Shown one piece after another: positions 1-5,342 of a stretch of DNA of 5,344 nucleotides (the first letter of the stretch is position 1; every line of letters starts with the position of its first letter). The position numbers were made by a program, and so were the translations under genes. Source of the stretch: Leptolyngbyaceae cyanobacterium CSSed165cm_216. GTDB lineage: Bacteria > Cyanobacteriota > Cyanobacteriia > Phormidesmidales > Phormidesmidaceae. The notes under the pieces were generated by a model. The model was not told the DNA's origin. It ran no database searches and worked only from the letters and a program-made list of their open reading frames with translations. The DNA is taken from NCBI GenBank assembly GCA_007135385.1, contig SLIY01000283.1:1-5344 (forward strand), written 5' to 3'.

Positions 1-52
1 GAAATTTGACAAAACTTTAATTTTCCTTCCGTCACACTTCATTGTTGCCCCT

Positions 53-1480
53 ATGATGGCGTCCGCCAGTCCAGAGTTTATTGCCCTATGCCAGTCACAG
101 GTTCTCCTGTTGACCCAGGCCCTGGGGGCAACCTCTACGGTGGTCTACTTAGCTGAGCCATCGGTCAATCCAGTCAGCCCGACCCTGGTTCCCTTGGTCG
201 CTTATCCAGACACAGCAGCCACCTGGACCAGTCTGAACGAAATACTGGCCACAATGGCAGGGCCAGATGGGGCGCTACAAGCGGACCCCCAAGCTGGGGC
301 CAGTAATTTGCTAGGCACGTCTGAGGCAAACCCCAGATCATTGGACTCAGAACCGTTACCAGCTGACCAATCCCCCCCGAAAAAGCCAGGAGATGACGTG
401 TCACCCCAGGCTGACGATACTCTAGACGACACCCCATTAGTGCTGCCCATTGCCCACGAAGGGGCGATTTTAGGGGTGATTGTGAGTACACGCCCAGCCT
501 CCCCCTGGGGTCAGGCTGAATACCAGCAGGCGGAGCGGGTGGCCAATACCCTAGCGATCGCCTGTGTGATGGATCGGCGGGGGCAGTGGCTACAACGACA
601 ATTTAGTCAGCAGCAACTAACCCAAGCCAATCAGTCGGCCACATTCCATGATCTGTTGCATCAATTTCGTAATCCCCTGACGGCGCTGCAAACCTTCGGC
701 AAGCTGATGCTGAAGCGGATGGGGACTGAAGACCCTAACCAAACCATCGCTGAGAGCATCGTGCGGGAAAGTCGACGGCTCCAGGATCTGGCTGAGCATT
801 TTGATGAAGCGGTTGCCCAGGGGGATGAGGCCCTTCATCCCCCTGGGGCGATGCCCCCCGTAGCAGGACTGTTGCCCAGCCGCCCGGAGGATCTTACTTT
901 CCCCTCTGGCAACGCTGGAACAGAGGCTGACGACCTCAGTCATCCCCTGGGGCGTACCTTAGCCGTAGTGCCGGGATCCATCACTGACGTGATTGTTCCC
1001 CTGGTCCAGTCAGCCATGGCACTATTGCCCGATCGCGATTTGGAATTAGTGCAAGATATTCCGCCGGACCTGCCAGATGTCTGGTTGGATCCTCAAGCGA
1101 TGCGAGAAGTGATGAGCAATTTGTTAGATAATGCCATCAAATATGCTTTACCAAGGTCGCTGATTTGGGTGACCGCTGGGGTGGTCCAAACCATCAACGG
1201 CGAGTTGTACCAGGGCATTGCGGTGGGGGATACGGGGGCGGGAATTCCCCTGGAGGATCAGCCCCATATCTTTGAGCGTCATTATCGGGGGGTGCAAGCG
1301 GATAGTGATATTCCTGGCACCGGGCTAGGGCTGGCGATTGTACAGGATCTGGTGCAAGCGATGGGTGGCCACATTGAGGTGATTAGCCCGGTACAAATTG
1401 ACCATTGGGTCAACCCTGTTCCGGCAGAGTTGACCCAGGGGCCAGGCACCTTATTTATGGTTTGGCTGCGGACGGTTTAG
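53..1480 (+). CDS. GAF-domain sensor histidine kinase, Hik2 / chloroplast sensor kinase-like
   Basis: Soluble two-component sensor kinase; it autophosphorylates on His and passes the phosphate to a response regulator not present here. Seen: an N-terminal GAF-like sensor (about residues 8-172) interrupted by a Pro/Asp/Ser-rich stretch (68-126); a dimerisation helix with H-box H203-Q-F-R-N-P-L; a proline-rich linker (262-306); N-box N356-LLD-N360; G1 box D393-T-G-A-G; F-box F407; G2 box G422-T-G-L-G-L. All kinase ATP-binding boxes are intact. No membrane segment or signal peptide. Only two Cys: C13, and C171 in an I-A-C-V-M-D context. The H-box followed by T-A-L-x-T-F-G-K-L, and the N-terminal L-C-Q-x-Q, recall cyanobacterial Hik2, whose family is linked to redox and salt sensing through response regulators such as Rre1; this match is from memory. 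ATG at 53 is doubled by ATG at 56; neither has a clear Shine-Dalgarno. A TTTAAT (16-21) could be a -10 box with its -35 outside the window. Kinase call very sure; Hik2 subfamily moderately sure. Confidence 0.93.
   Translation: MMASASPEFIALCQSQVLLLTQALGATSTVVYLAEPSVNPVSPTLVPLVAYPDTAATWTSLNEILATMAGPDGALQADPQAGASNLLGTSEANPRSLDSEPLPADQSPPKKPGDDVSPQADDTLDDTPLVLPIAHEGAILGVIVSTRPASPWGQAEYQQAERVANTLAIACVMDRRGQWLQRQFSQQQLTQANQSATFHDLLHQFRNPLTALQTFGKLMLKRMGTEDPNQTIAESIVRESRRLQDLAEHFDEAVAQGDEALHPPGAMPPVAGLLPSRPEDLTFPSGNAGTEADDLSHPLGRTLAVVPGSITDVIVPLVQSAMALLPDRDLELVQDIPPDLPDVWLDPQAMREVMSNLLDNAIKYALPRSLIWVTAGVVQTINGELYQGIAVGDTGAGIPLEDQPHIFERHYRGVQADSDIPGTGLGLAIVQDLVQAMGGHIEVISPVQIDHWVNPVPAELTQGPGTLFMVWLRTV
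554..561. repeat. HIP1 octamer
   Basis: GCGATCGC, the highly iterated palindrome abundant in many cyanobacterial genomes. This copy is inside the kinase gene; with four others in the window it is the main base-level evidence for a cyanobacterial source. Confidence 0.9.
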
Positions 1481-1507
1481 ATGCAATGGCTGCGGTTCCA
1501 TAGGAGA

Positions 1508-1546
1508 ATGGCTACACCATTACCTGCGGATGTTGAGAGATCCTAA
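1508..1546 (+). other. Possible 12-codon leader ORF before the aminotransferase
   Basis: An ATG at 1508 opens a 12-codon reading frame (M-A-T-P-L-P-A-D-V-E-R-S) that ends at TAA 1544-1546, five bases before the aminotransferase ATG. An AGGAG (1502-1506) precedes it, but with only one base of spacing, which is too short for normal initiation. The first eight bases, ATGGCTAC, are repeated exactly at the real start (1552-1559). It contains no run of Thr, Ser, Gly or another regulatory codon, so classical attenuation is not indicated. It may be chance or a remnant of an older start. Confidence 0.2.
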
Positions 1547-1551
1547 TCACC

Positions 1552-2721
1552 ATGGCTACTACAGTTTCTTCGAGTACCCCAACTGTCAACACAGGGAGTT
1601 TACAGCGGCTAGAACCGTTACAGGTGCCCCAACGATGCCTGCTCGGGCCAGGCCCATCCAATGCCGACCCCAGGGTGATTGCCGCCATGAATCACCAGCC
1701 TATCGGACATCTGGACCCCGCCTACCTGGCGATCATGGATGAGGTGCAGGGGCTACTACGCTATACCTGGCAAACTGAAAACCCGTTGACCTATGCTGTG
1801 GCTGGCACTGGATCAGCCGCGATGGAAGCCACCCTGGCCAATGCGATCGAACCGGGCGATCGCGTTTTGGTGGCCGTCAATGGCTACTTTGGTCATCGGC
1901 TCGTTAATATGGCCCGTCGTTATGGGGCCGACGTTAGCACCATTCATCGCCCCTGGGGAGAGGCCTTTACCCTAGATCAACTGACCCAAGCCTTAGACCA
2001 GCACCAGCCAGCGGTACTCGCCATCGTCCATGCCGAAACCTCCACCGGAGTGTGCCAGCCCCTGGCAGGCTTAGGCGCTGCCTGCAGGGCCCACGACTGC
2101 TTACTGGTGGTCGATACGGTCACCAGCCTGGGGGGAGTACCGATTTTTCTCGATCAGTGGCAGGTGGACTTAGCCTACAGCTGTAGCCAAAAAGGGCTGA
2201 GTTGCGCTCCTGGCATTTCTCCATTTACCATGGGACCAAGGGCCGTAGCTAAATTAGAACAGCGGCGGCAACCGGTGGCCAATTGGTACCTCGATGCGGC
2301 TTTACTGCGTCAATATTGGGGACCCGAGCGGGTCTATCATCACACTGCCCCTGTGAACCTCACCTATGCATTACGGGAGGCCCTGAGGTTGCTGGCTGCC
2401 GAAGGGCTAGAAGTTCGTTGGCAACGGCATCAGCAGACCGCAGAGTATTTTTGGGCCGGCTTAGCGGATCTGGGGTTGACCTGCCATGTGGCTCCAGAGC
2501 TACGGCTACCCACCCTGACGACAGTGCGGGTACCCGATGGTATCGATGCCAAGGCTGTTGGACGTCAGCTGTTGATGGACCATAACATTGAAGTTGGTGG
2601 TGGATTAGGGGATTTAGCTGGCAAAGTCTGGCGGGTTGGTCTCATGGGCTACAACAGTCACCGAGACAATGTCGATACCCTGCTACAGGCGATGGCCGAC
2701 GTGCTCTCCCAACATCGCTGA
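1552..2721 (+). CDS. Alanine/serine-glyoxylate aminotransferase family protein (class V, PLP-dependent)
   Basis: Cytosolic PLP enzyme that transfers an amino group from alanine or serine to glyoxylate, giving glycine; in cyanobacteria this belongs to the photorespiratory 2-phosphoglycolate pathway. Seen: substrate/cofactor loop L-G-P-G-P-S-N near residue 31; phosphate-binding A84-G-T-G-S-A-A; D188-T-V-T-S-L-G-G, where the Asp contacts the pyridine nitrogen; Schiff-base Lys K214 in S-C-S-Q-K-G; Y262-H-H-T-A-P; and R361 in K-V-W-R-V-G, the likely carboxylate anchor. At 389 residues it is full length for the family. The first ~25 residues are Ser/Thr-rich and probably disordered, so a later start is not excluded, but no better in-frame Met is seen. 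Upstream GAGAGA (1535-1540) is a weak ribosome site. It lies 71 bp after the kinase stop on the same strand, so co-transcription is possible. Relatives are sometimes mislabelled soluble hydrogenase 42 kDa subunit. The preferred amino donor cannot be read from the sequence. Confidence 0.95.
   Translation: MATTVSSSTPTVNTGSLQRLEPLQVPQRCLLGPGPSNADPRVIAAMNHQPIGHLDPAYLAIMDEVQGLLRYTWQTENPLTYAVAGTGSAAMEATLANAIEPGDRVLVAVNGYFGHRLVNMARRYGADVSTIHRPWGEAFTLDQLTQALDQHQPAVLAIVHAETSTGVCQPLAGLGAACRAHDCLLVVDTVTSLGGVPIFLDQWQVDLAYSCSQKGLSCAPGISPFTMGPRAVAKLEQRRQPVANWYLDAALLRQYWGPERVYHHTAPVNLTYALREALRLLAAEGLEVRWQRHQQTAEYFWAGLADLGLTCHVAPELRLPTLTTVRVPDGIDAKAVGRQLLMDHNIEVGGGLGDLAGKVWRVGLMGYNSHRDNVDTLLQAMADVLSQHR
1856..1863. 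repeat. HIP1 octamer
   Basis: Exact GCGATCGC within the aminotransferase gene, coding for part of G-D-R-V. Confidence 0.9.
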
Positions 2722-2842
2722 TCCAGAACGCCGGAGTCAGGGATTTACTGGCCCACAATCCCATAATCTCGGGCTCTGGCCAGGGTCCTGGTCTGAGAGT
2801 GGCAGATGATGGGGCTGCCAAAAGCGCAGGAGGCTACGACAA

Positions 2843-2865
2843 TAGACTTAAACTAAGGGTCTATG
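2843..2865. repeat. Inverted repeat, ATAGAC / GTCTAT
   Basis: Perfect 6-bp arms (2843-2848 and 2860-2865) flank an 11-base, A/T-rich centre. It lies about 120 bp after the aminotransferase stop and 230 bp before the cyclase start. The size fits either a dimeric regulator site or a weak hairpin; no T-run follows. Function is inferred only from position. Confidence 0.3.
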
Positions 2866-2993
2866 GCTGTTAGCCCGGTAAGTGATTATCCCGCTGGGGC
2901 ATACTCAATTTAAGCGAATGCCAGGGAATTTGTGGCTCAGTAAATTGGCTCAAACTGATGCTCGAGTTGGGTCTAGCTGCTTTGCGGCGGCAT

Positions 2994-3028
2994 CAACAGT
3001 CAGTTTGGCAACAGTCAGTTTGGCAACA
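2994..3028 (+). repeat. 15-bp tandem repeat, 2.3 copies
   Basis: The unit CAACAGTCAGTTTGG occurs twice without a mismatch (2994-3008 and 3009-3023), followed by the first five bases of a third copy (3024-3028). The unit is a multiple of three and would read Q-Q-S-V-W in the frame opened by ATG 2958, but that frame is not believed to be a gene. It lies 67 bp upstream of the cyclase start, so copy-number change would alter the leader or promoter spacing rather than a protein. Confidence 0.85.
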
Positions 3029-3094
3029 CCTTGAAGCATCGGCAATGTTAGGGGCGACGCGTTTATCGAGCAGTCAGGACTCCACCATAGCGCT

Positions 3095-4942
3095 ATGGCC
3101 AAGCCGCAATTACCAGCAGAATATAAGGTGTTTGGGATGCTGCAAACACCAATTTGGATTTATCAACTTGACCCATTTACCCTGTTGTGGGCCAATACTG
3201 CTGCTGTCGCCCTGGGGCCAGATGCGACTCTATCGGCCCACCTAAGTCGTCTGAGTCAGCACCAACCGGAGATTTGGGTCCAGCGTTTAGCCCACTATCG
3301 ACTACGGCTTAGCCAGGGGCAAACCATCCAGGAGACCGCCTCCAATCAGGGCTGTGATCAAGGCTGCAAGACGCCCATGAATTGGGTGGGCTCGGGGTTG
3401 TCCCTGGCAGACGGTAGCCTAGGACTGGTGGTAGAGGGGCAACCCCTGGCCGGGGCAACCAAGGCCGTGATAGACCAGGCCTCGACTCACCGGGCCATGG
3501 TCGAAGCGCCCCGGTCTGTGGTAGCTAAAGCCGCCCTGCACCAGCAGGCAGAAACCCTGCAAGCGATTTTTGACAACATTCCCCTGATGCTGTCGATTTT
3601 TGATGCCCAAGGACAGGTTGAATATATCAATCAGGCCATGGAAGCTGAACTGGGTTGGTCATTGGCAGAGTGGCAACAACAGGATCTGATGGCCGCCTGC
3701 TATCCTGACCCAGCCTACCGGCAACAAGTGCTAGAGCATATCCATCAGGCCAGCGGTGATTGGCTGGATTGGCAAACCTATACCGCAGCGGGCCATGTGA
3801 TTGATATCGCCTGGGCCCATCTCCGGCTGTCTGATGGTCGGATTATTGGTATTGGTCAAAATATTGGCGATCGTAAACGCATCGAGGCCAAATTTAAGCA
3901 ACAAGCCCAGCGGGATCGGTTGATTGCCCAAGTCACCCAGCGAATTTCTCAATCCTTAGAATTGCAAGATATTTTAGACAAGGCTGTGTTCGGGTTACGC
4001 CAGATTCTGGCGGCTCACCGGGTTTTAGTCTATGCCCTAGATGTCACCTGTGGGGGGCGAGTGGTGGCTGAGTCGGTCAGCGATGGCTATCCGTTTATTC
4101 AGGGACGGGTAATTGTGGACCACTGTTTCAGCCCAAATCGCCCCATCCTAGATGAGTACCGCCATGGGCGTTGCCAAATCACGGCGGATATTTACACCTC
4201 TGGGTTAGCCGACTGTTATGTCAATGCCCTAGCTCAGATCAAGGTAAGAGCTAATTTAGTCATTCCGATTATTCAGGATGAGCGAGTGTGGGGATTGTTG
4301 GCCTGTCAGCAGTGCGATCGCCCCCGCCACTGGCAGCCTTCAGAAATCGATATGCTGACCCAGATGGCCCACCACCTGGCTATTGCGATTCAGCAGGCCG
4401 AGCTCTACCACAAGCTGCAGCACCTAGCCACCCACGATAAACTTACCGGACTACCCAATCGACGCTACTTTGATGACTACCTAGAGCAAGAATGGCGACG
4501 TCTCAGTCGAGAACAGGCTCCCCTTGGGCTGATTTTTTGTGACATCGACTATTTTAAACAGTATAACGATACCTATGGCCACCTGGCCGGGGATGACTGT
4601 TTGGTGTTAGTGGCCCAAGTCATCACCCGTTCTATCAAGCGGGCGGCAGACCTGACAGCCCGCTATGGCGGGGAAGAATTTGCGGTGATTTTGCCCAATA
4701 CCGATATGGATGGGGTGATCCGGGCGGCCCAACGGATTCGTCGGGAAATTGAAGCGGTCAACATTCCCCACCGCACCTCGTTGATTAAGCCTCACCTCAC
4801 CCTCAGCATGGGCTTGGCCAGCTGGCATCCTGACCTCAGCCTCACCCCCAATACCCTCAAATCGATGGCTGACCAGGCCCTTTACCAGGCCAAGCAAGGA
4901 GGGCGCGATCGCTATTGTTTGCCCTCTCCCTCTCCTCCCTAG
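3095..4942 (+). CDS. Diguanylate cyclase with PAS-PAS-GAF-GGDEF architecture
   Basis: Makes the second messenger c-di-GMP from two GTP. Seen in order: an N-terminal PAS-like domain (about 13-120, beginning T-P-I-W-I-Y and ending D-G-S-L-G-L-V-V-E-G); a Gln/Ala-rich linker; a second PAS (about 152-260, ending N-I-G-D-R-K-R); a GAF (about 281-440); and a GGDEF domain (about 445-610). Catalytic motif is G525-G-E-E-F529, with metal Asp D483 in D-I-D-Y-F-K and guanine contacts N491 and D500. An RxxD inhibitory site, R516-A-A-D519, sits five residues before the motif, so product inhibition is expected. No EAL domain, signal peptide or membrane segment, so it is cytosolic. The GAF has D342-H-C344-F and C374-Y375, resembling bilin-binding cyanobacteriochromes. 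The start is well fixed: the frame is closed by TGA at 3032-3034 and has no ATG, GTG or TTG between there and 3095. AGGA at 3076-3079 is a poor ribosome site. The C-terminal P-S-P-S-P-P is encoded by an all-pyrimidine tract. Confidence 0.95.
   Translation: MAKPQLPAEYKVFGMLQTPIWIYQLDPFTLLWANTAAVALGPDATLSAHLSRLSQHQPEIWVQRLAHYRLRLSQGQTIQETASNQGCDQGCKTPMNWVGSGLSLADGSLGLVVEGQPLAGATKAVIDQASTHRAMVEAPRSVVAKAALHQQAETLQAIFDNIPLMLSIFDAQGQVEYINQAMEAELGWSLAEWQQQDLMAACYPDPAYRQQVLEHIHQASGDWLDWQTYTAAGHVIDIAWAHLRLSDGRIIGIGQNIGDRKRIEAKFKQQAQRDRLIAQVTQRISQSLELQDILDKAVFGLRQILAAHRVLVYALDVTCGGRVVAESVSDGYPFIQGRVIVDHCFSPNRPILDEYRHGRCQITADIYTSGLADCYVNALAQIKVRANLVIPIIQDERVWGLLACQQCDRPRHWQPSEIDMLTQMAHHLAIAIQQAELYHKLQHLATHDKLTGLPNRRYFDDYLEQEWRRLSREQAPLGLIFCDIDYFKQYNDTYGHLAGDDCLVLVAQVITRSIKRAADLTARYGGEEFAVILPNTDMDGVIRAAQRIRREIEAVNIPHRTSLIKPHLTLSMGLASWHPDLSLTPNTLKSMADQALYQAKQGGRDRYCLPSPSPP
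4118..4219 (+). other. Candidate bilin-pocket segment of the cyclase GAF domain
   Basis: This sub-region of the cyclase encodes D342-H-C344-F, matching the DXCF motif of one cyanobacteriochrome group, and 30 residues later C374-Y375 in G-L-A-D-C-Y, at the place of the canonical Cys-His. In the DXCF protein TePixJ the two Cys are 28 apart, as I recall, so the spacing is close. Downstream K-V-R-A-N-L-V-I-P-I is typical of these GAF domains. Against bilin binding, the His after the canonical Cys is Tyr, and the usual A-H-Q after G-L-L is replaced by C404-Q-Q. Confidence 0.4.
4314..4321. repeat. HIP1 octamer
   Basis: Exact GCGATCGC in the GAF part of the cyclase gene, just after the Q-Q codons that replace A-H-Q. 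Confidence 0.9.
4905..4912. repeat. HIP1 octamer
   Basis: Exact GCGATCGC near the 3' end of the cyclase gene, coding for part of G-R-D-R-Y. Confidence 0.9.
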
Positions 4943-4949
4943 AACGCCA

Positions 4950-4969
4950 GCAGAGATCCTAGGTTCTGC
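4950..4969 (+). other. Small hairpin after the diguanylate cyclase stop
   Basis: GCAGA (4950-4954) pairs with TCTGC (4965-4969), plus one G-T pair, around a loop containing the palindrome CCTAGG. It starts eight bases after the stop codon. No T-tract follows, so it may stabilise the 3' end or be chance; it is not called a Rho-independent terminator. Confidence 0.25.
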
Positions 4970-5095
4970 CTTGGGATACCCCCCCAGGCTGTCGTCAATC
5001 GGTCAGAGACCCCTGGAATCTGGAGATACTGTGTCATGCCCGAGTCCGCTGCGACATCAGTCGGCCAACCAATCCTGAGACCTGACACCCCTAGC

Positions 5096-5103
5096 AAAGG
5101 AGG
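5096..5103 (+). promoter_or_regulatory. Strong Shine-Dalgarno sequence AAAGGAGG
   Basis: This is the best ribosome-binding sequence in the window, complementary to the 16S rRNA 3' end over eight bases. Eight bases separate it from a TTG at 5112, an ideal distance. The three confident genes lack a comparable site, so its presence before a weak ORF stands out. It may be a real initiation signal or chance purines. Confidence 0.4.
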
Positions 5104-5111
5104 TTGTATCT

Positions 5112-5342
5112 TTGCCAGCCAATACTAGAACTATGGCGATCGCGTCAGGCGTTCTGATTGTTCGGATTGATATAACCTTGCAGACAATGGGCACCCTACA
5201 ATCAATTAACATTGTGACCTTGCCCCCTAAGCGGCGGCTGCCCCAGATGGTAACCGTTACGTTTTCTTTCCCAGCGTCTATCGTGGTAGATCGTGTTACC
5301 CCACCGTCCCATTGCCCTATCTTAGGAGCCTGGGATCAATGA
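5112..5342 (+). CDS. Tentative small ORF with CBM20-like C-terminal part; possibly a broken gene
   Basis: A 76-codon frame opens at TTG 5112 behind a well-placed AAAGGAGG and stops at TGA 5340-5342. Later in-frame starts are ATG 5133 and ATG 5247. The first 45 residues match nothing I recognise. From ATG 5247 the peptide begins M-V-T-V-T-F-S-F-P-A and, 14 residues after A10, shows P24-I-L-G-A-W-D30. The pattern V-T-F-x-F-P near the start and P-x-L-G-x-W-D about 20 residues later follows the beginning of CBM20 starch-binding domains, at nearly the usual spacing (about 28 against 29 residues). The central Gly-rich turn of that family is missing in this frame, and the stop falls immediately after W-D-Q. 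Either a CBM20 protein has been frameshifted here, or the true frame continues past the window edge, or the likeness is accidental. The TGA overlaps an ATG at 5339 (ATGA). Confidence 0.3.
   Translation: MPANTRTMAIASGVLIVRIDITLQTMGTLQSINIVTLPPKRRLPQMVTVTFSFPASIVVDRVTPPSHCPILGAWDQ
5136..5143. repeat. HIP1 octamer
   Basis: Exact GCGATCGC right after ATG 5133 in the tentative ORF; the resulting M-A-I-A-S is a common outcome of HIP1 in coding frames but does not prove coding. Confidence 0.9.
5197..5215 (+). promoter_or_regulatory. Possible -10 box within an inverted repeat
   Basis: TACAAT (5197-5202) differs from the -10 consensus at one base, and would give a leader of about 40 bases for a gene starting at ATG 5247. 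ACAAT (5198-5202) and ATTGT (5211-5215) form an inverted repeat with an 8-base spacer, so a repressor could cover it. No -35 hexamer is found at 16-18 bases; TTGATA (5167-5172) is too far and TTGCAG (5178-5183) too near. Confidence 0.22.
5324..5341 (+). promoter_or_regulatory. Shine-Dalgarno and possible start codon at the window edge
   Basis: AGGAG (5324-5328) is followed after ten bases by ATG 5339-5341, which overlaps the TGA of the preceding ORF. This is the classical arrangement for a translationally coupled next gene. Only two codons (Met-Thr) are inside the window, so the gene itself cannot be judged. The same bases encode L-G-A-W-D in the other frame, so only one of the two readings is likely to be meaningful. 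Confidence 0.3.

Larger units (their letters stand above)
2722..3094. other. Intergenic region between aminotransferase and diguanylate cyclase
   Basis: This 373-bp stretch has no convincing gene on either strand. It holds a near-perfect short palindrome, CCAGG-GT-CCTGG (2780-2791), a GGCAG/CTGCC pair (2801-2805 with 2815-2819), an inverted repeat at 2843-2865 and a 15-bp tandem repeat at 2994-3028. None of the hairpins is followed by a T-run, so no intrinsic terminator can be called after the aminotransferase. No -35/-10 pair of good quality was found, though the promoter of the cyclase is expected here. An open frame starting at ATG 2958 runs into the cyclase gene in another frame; it is treated as non-coding. 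Confidence 0.6.
4943..5111. other. Non-coding stretch after the diguanylate cyclase
   Basis: No gene is visible between the cyclase stop and the TTG-initiated ORF. A short hairpin lies at 4950-4969, a C7 run at about 4980, and several 4-5 bp complementary pairs that are too weak to name. There is no T-run, so the end of the cyclase transcript cannot be placed. The stretch ends with a strong Shine-Dalgarno sequence. Confidence 0.5.

Noticed and set aside
6..11. TTGACA, a perfect -35 hexamer upstream of the kinase
   Set aside because: No acceptable -10 hexamer begins 15-19 bases downstream; the candidates there are TTCCGT to GTCACA. It is kept only as a remark.
174..943. Antisense open frames within the kinase gene
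   Set aside because: They lie opposite a well-supported gene, have shadow-like composition and show no recognisable motif.
1530..2585. Alternative + strand frames inside the aminotransferase gene
   Set aside because: They are out of frame with a protein whose catalytic residues are all in place.
2780..2819. Short palindrome and GGCAG/CTGCC pair considered as a terminator for the aminotransferase
   Set aside because: Stems are only 5 bp, and what follows is AAAAGCGC rather than a T-run on the + strand.
2958..3245. 95-codon open frame containing the Q-Q-S-V-W repeat, a possible upstream gene or lost N-terminus of the cyclase
   Set aside because: It overlaps the cyclase by 150 bases in another frame, and the first PAS domain is already complete from ATG 3095, so no frameshifted extension is needed.
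3419..4897. Antisense open frames within the cyclase gene
   Set aside because: They oppose clear PAS, GAF and GGDEF coding sequence, and no ribosome site or motif supports them.
5250..5260. GTAAC-C-GTTAC palindrome considered as an operator, or as an NtcA-type GTA-N8-TAC site
   Set aside because: The spacing between GTA and TAC is 5 rather than 8, and it lies inside the CBM20-like reading frame, so chance is likely.
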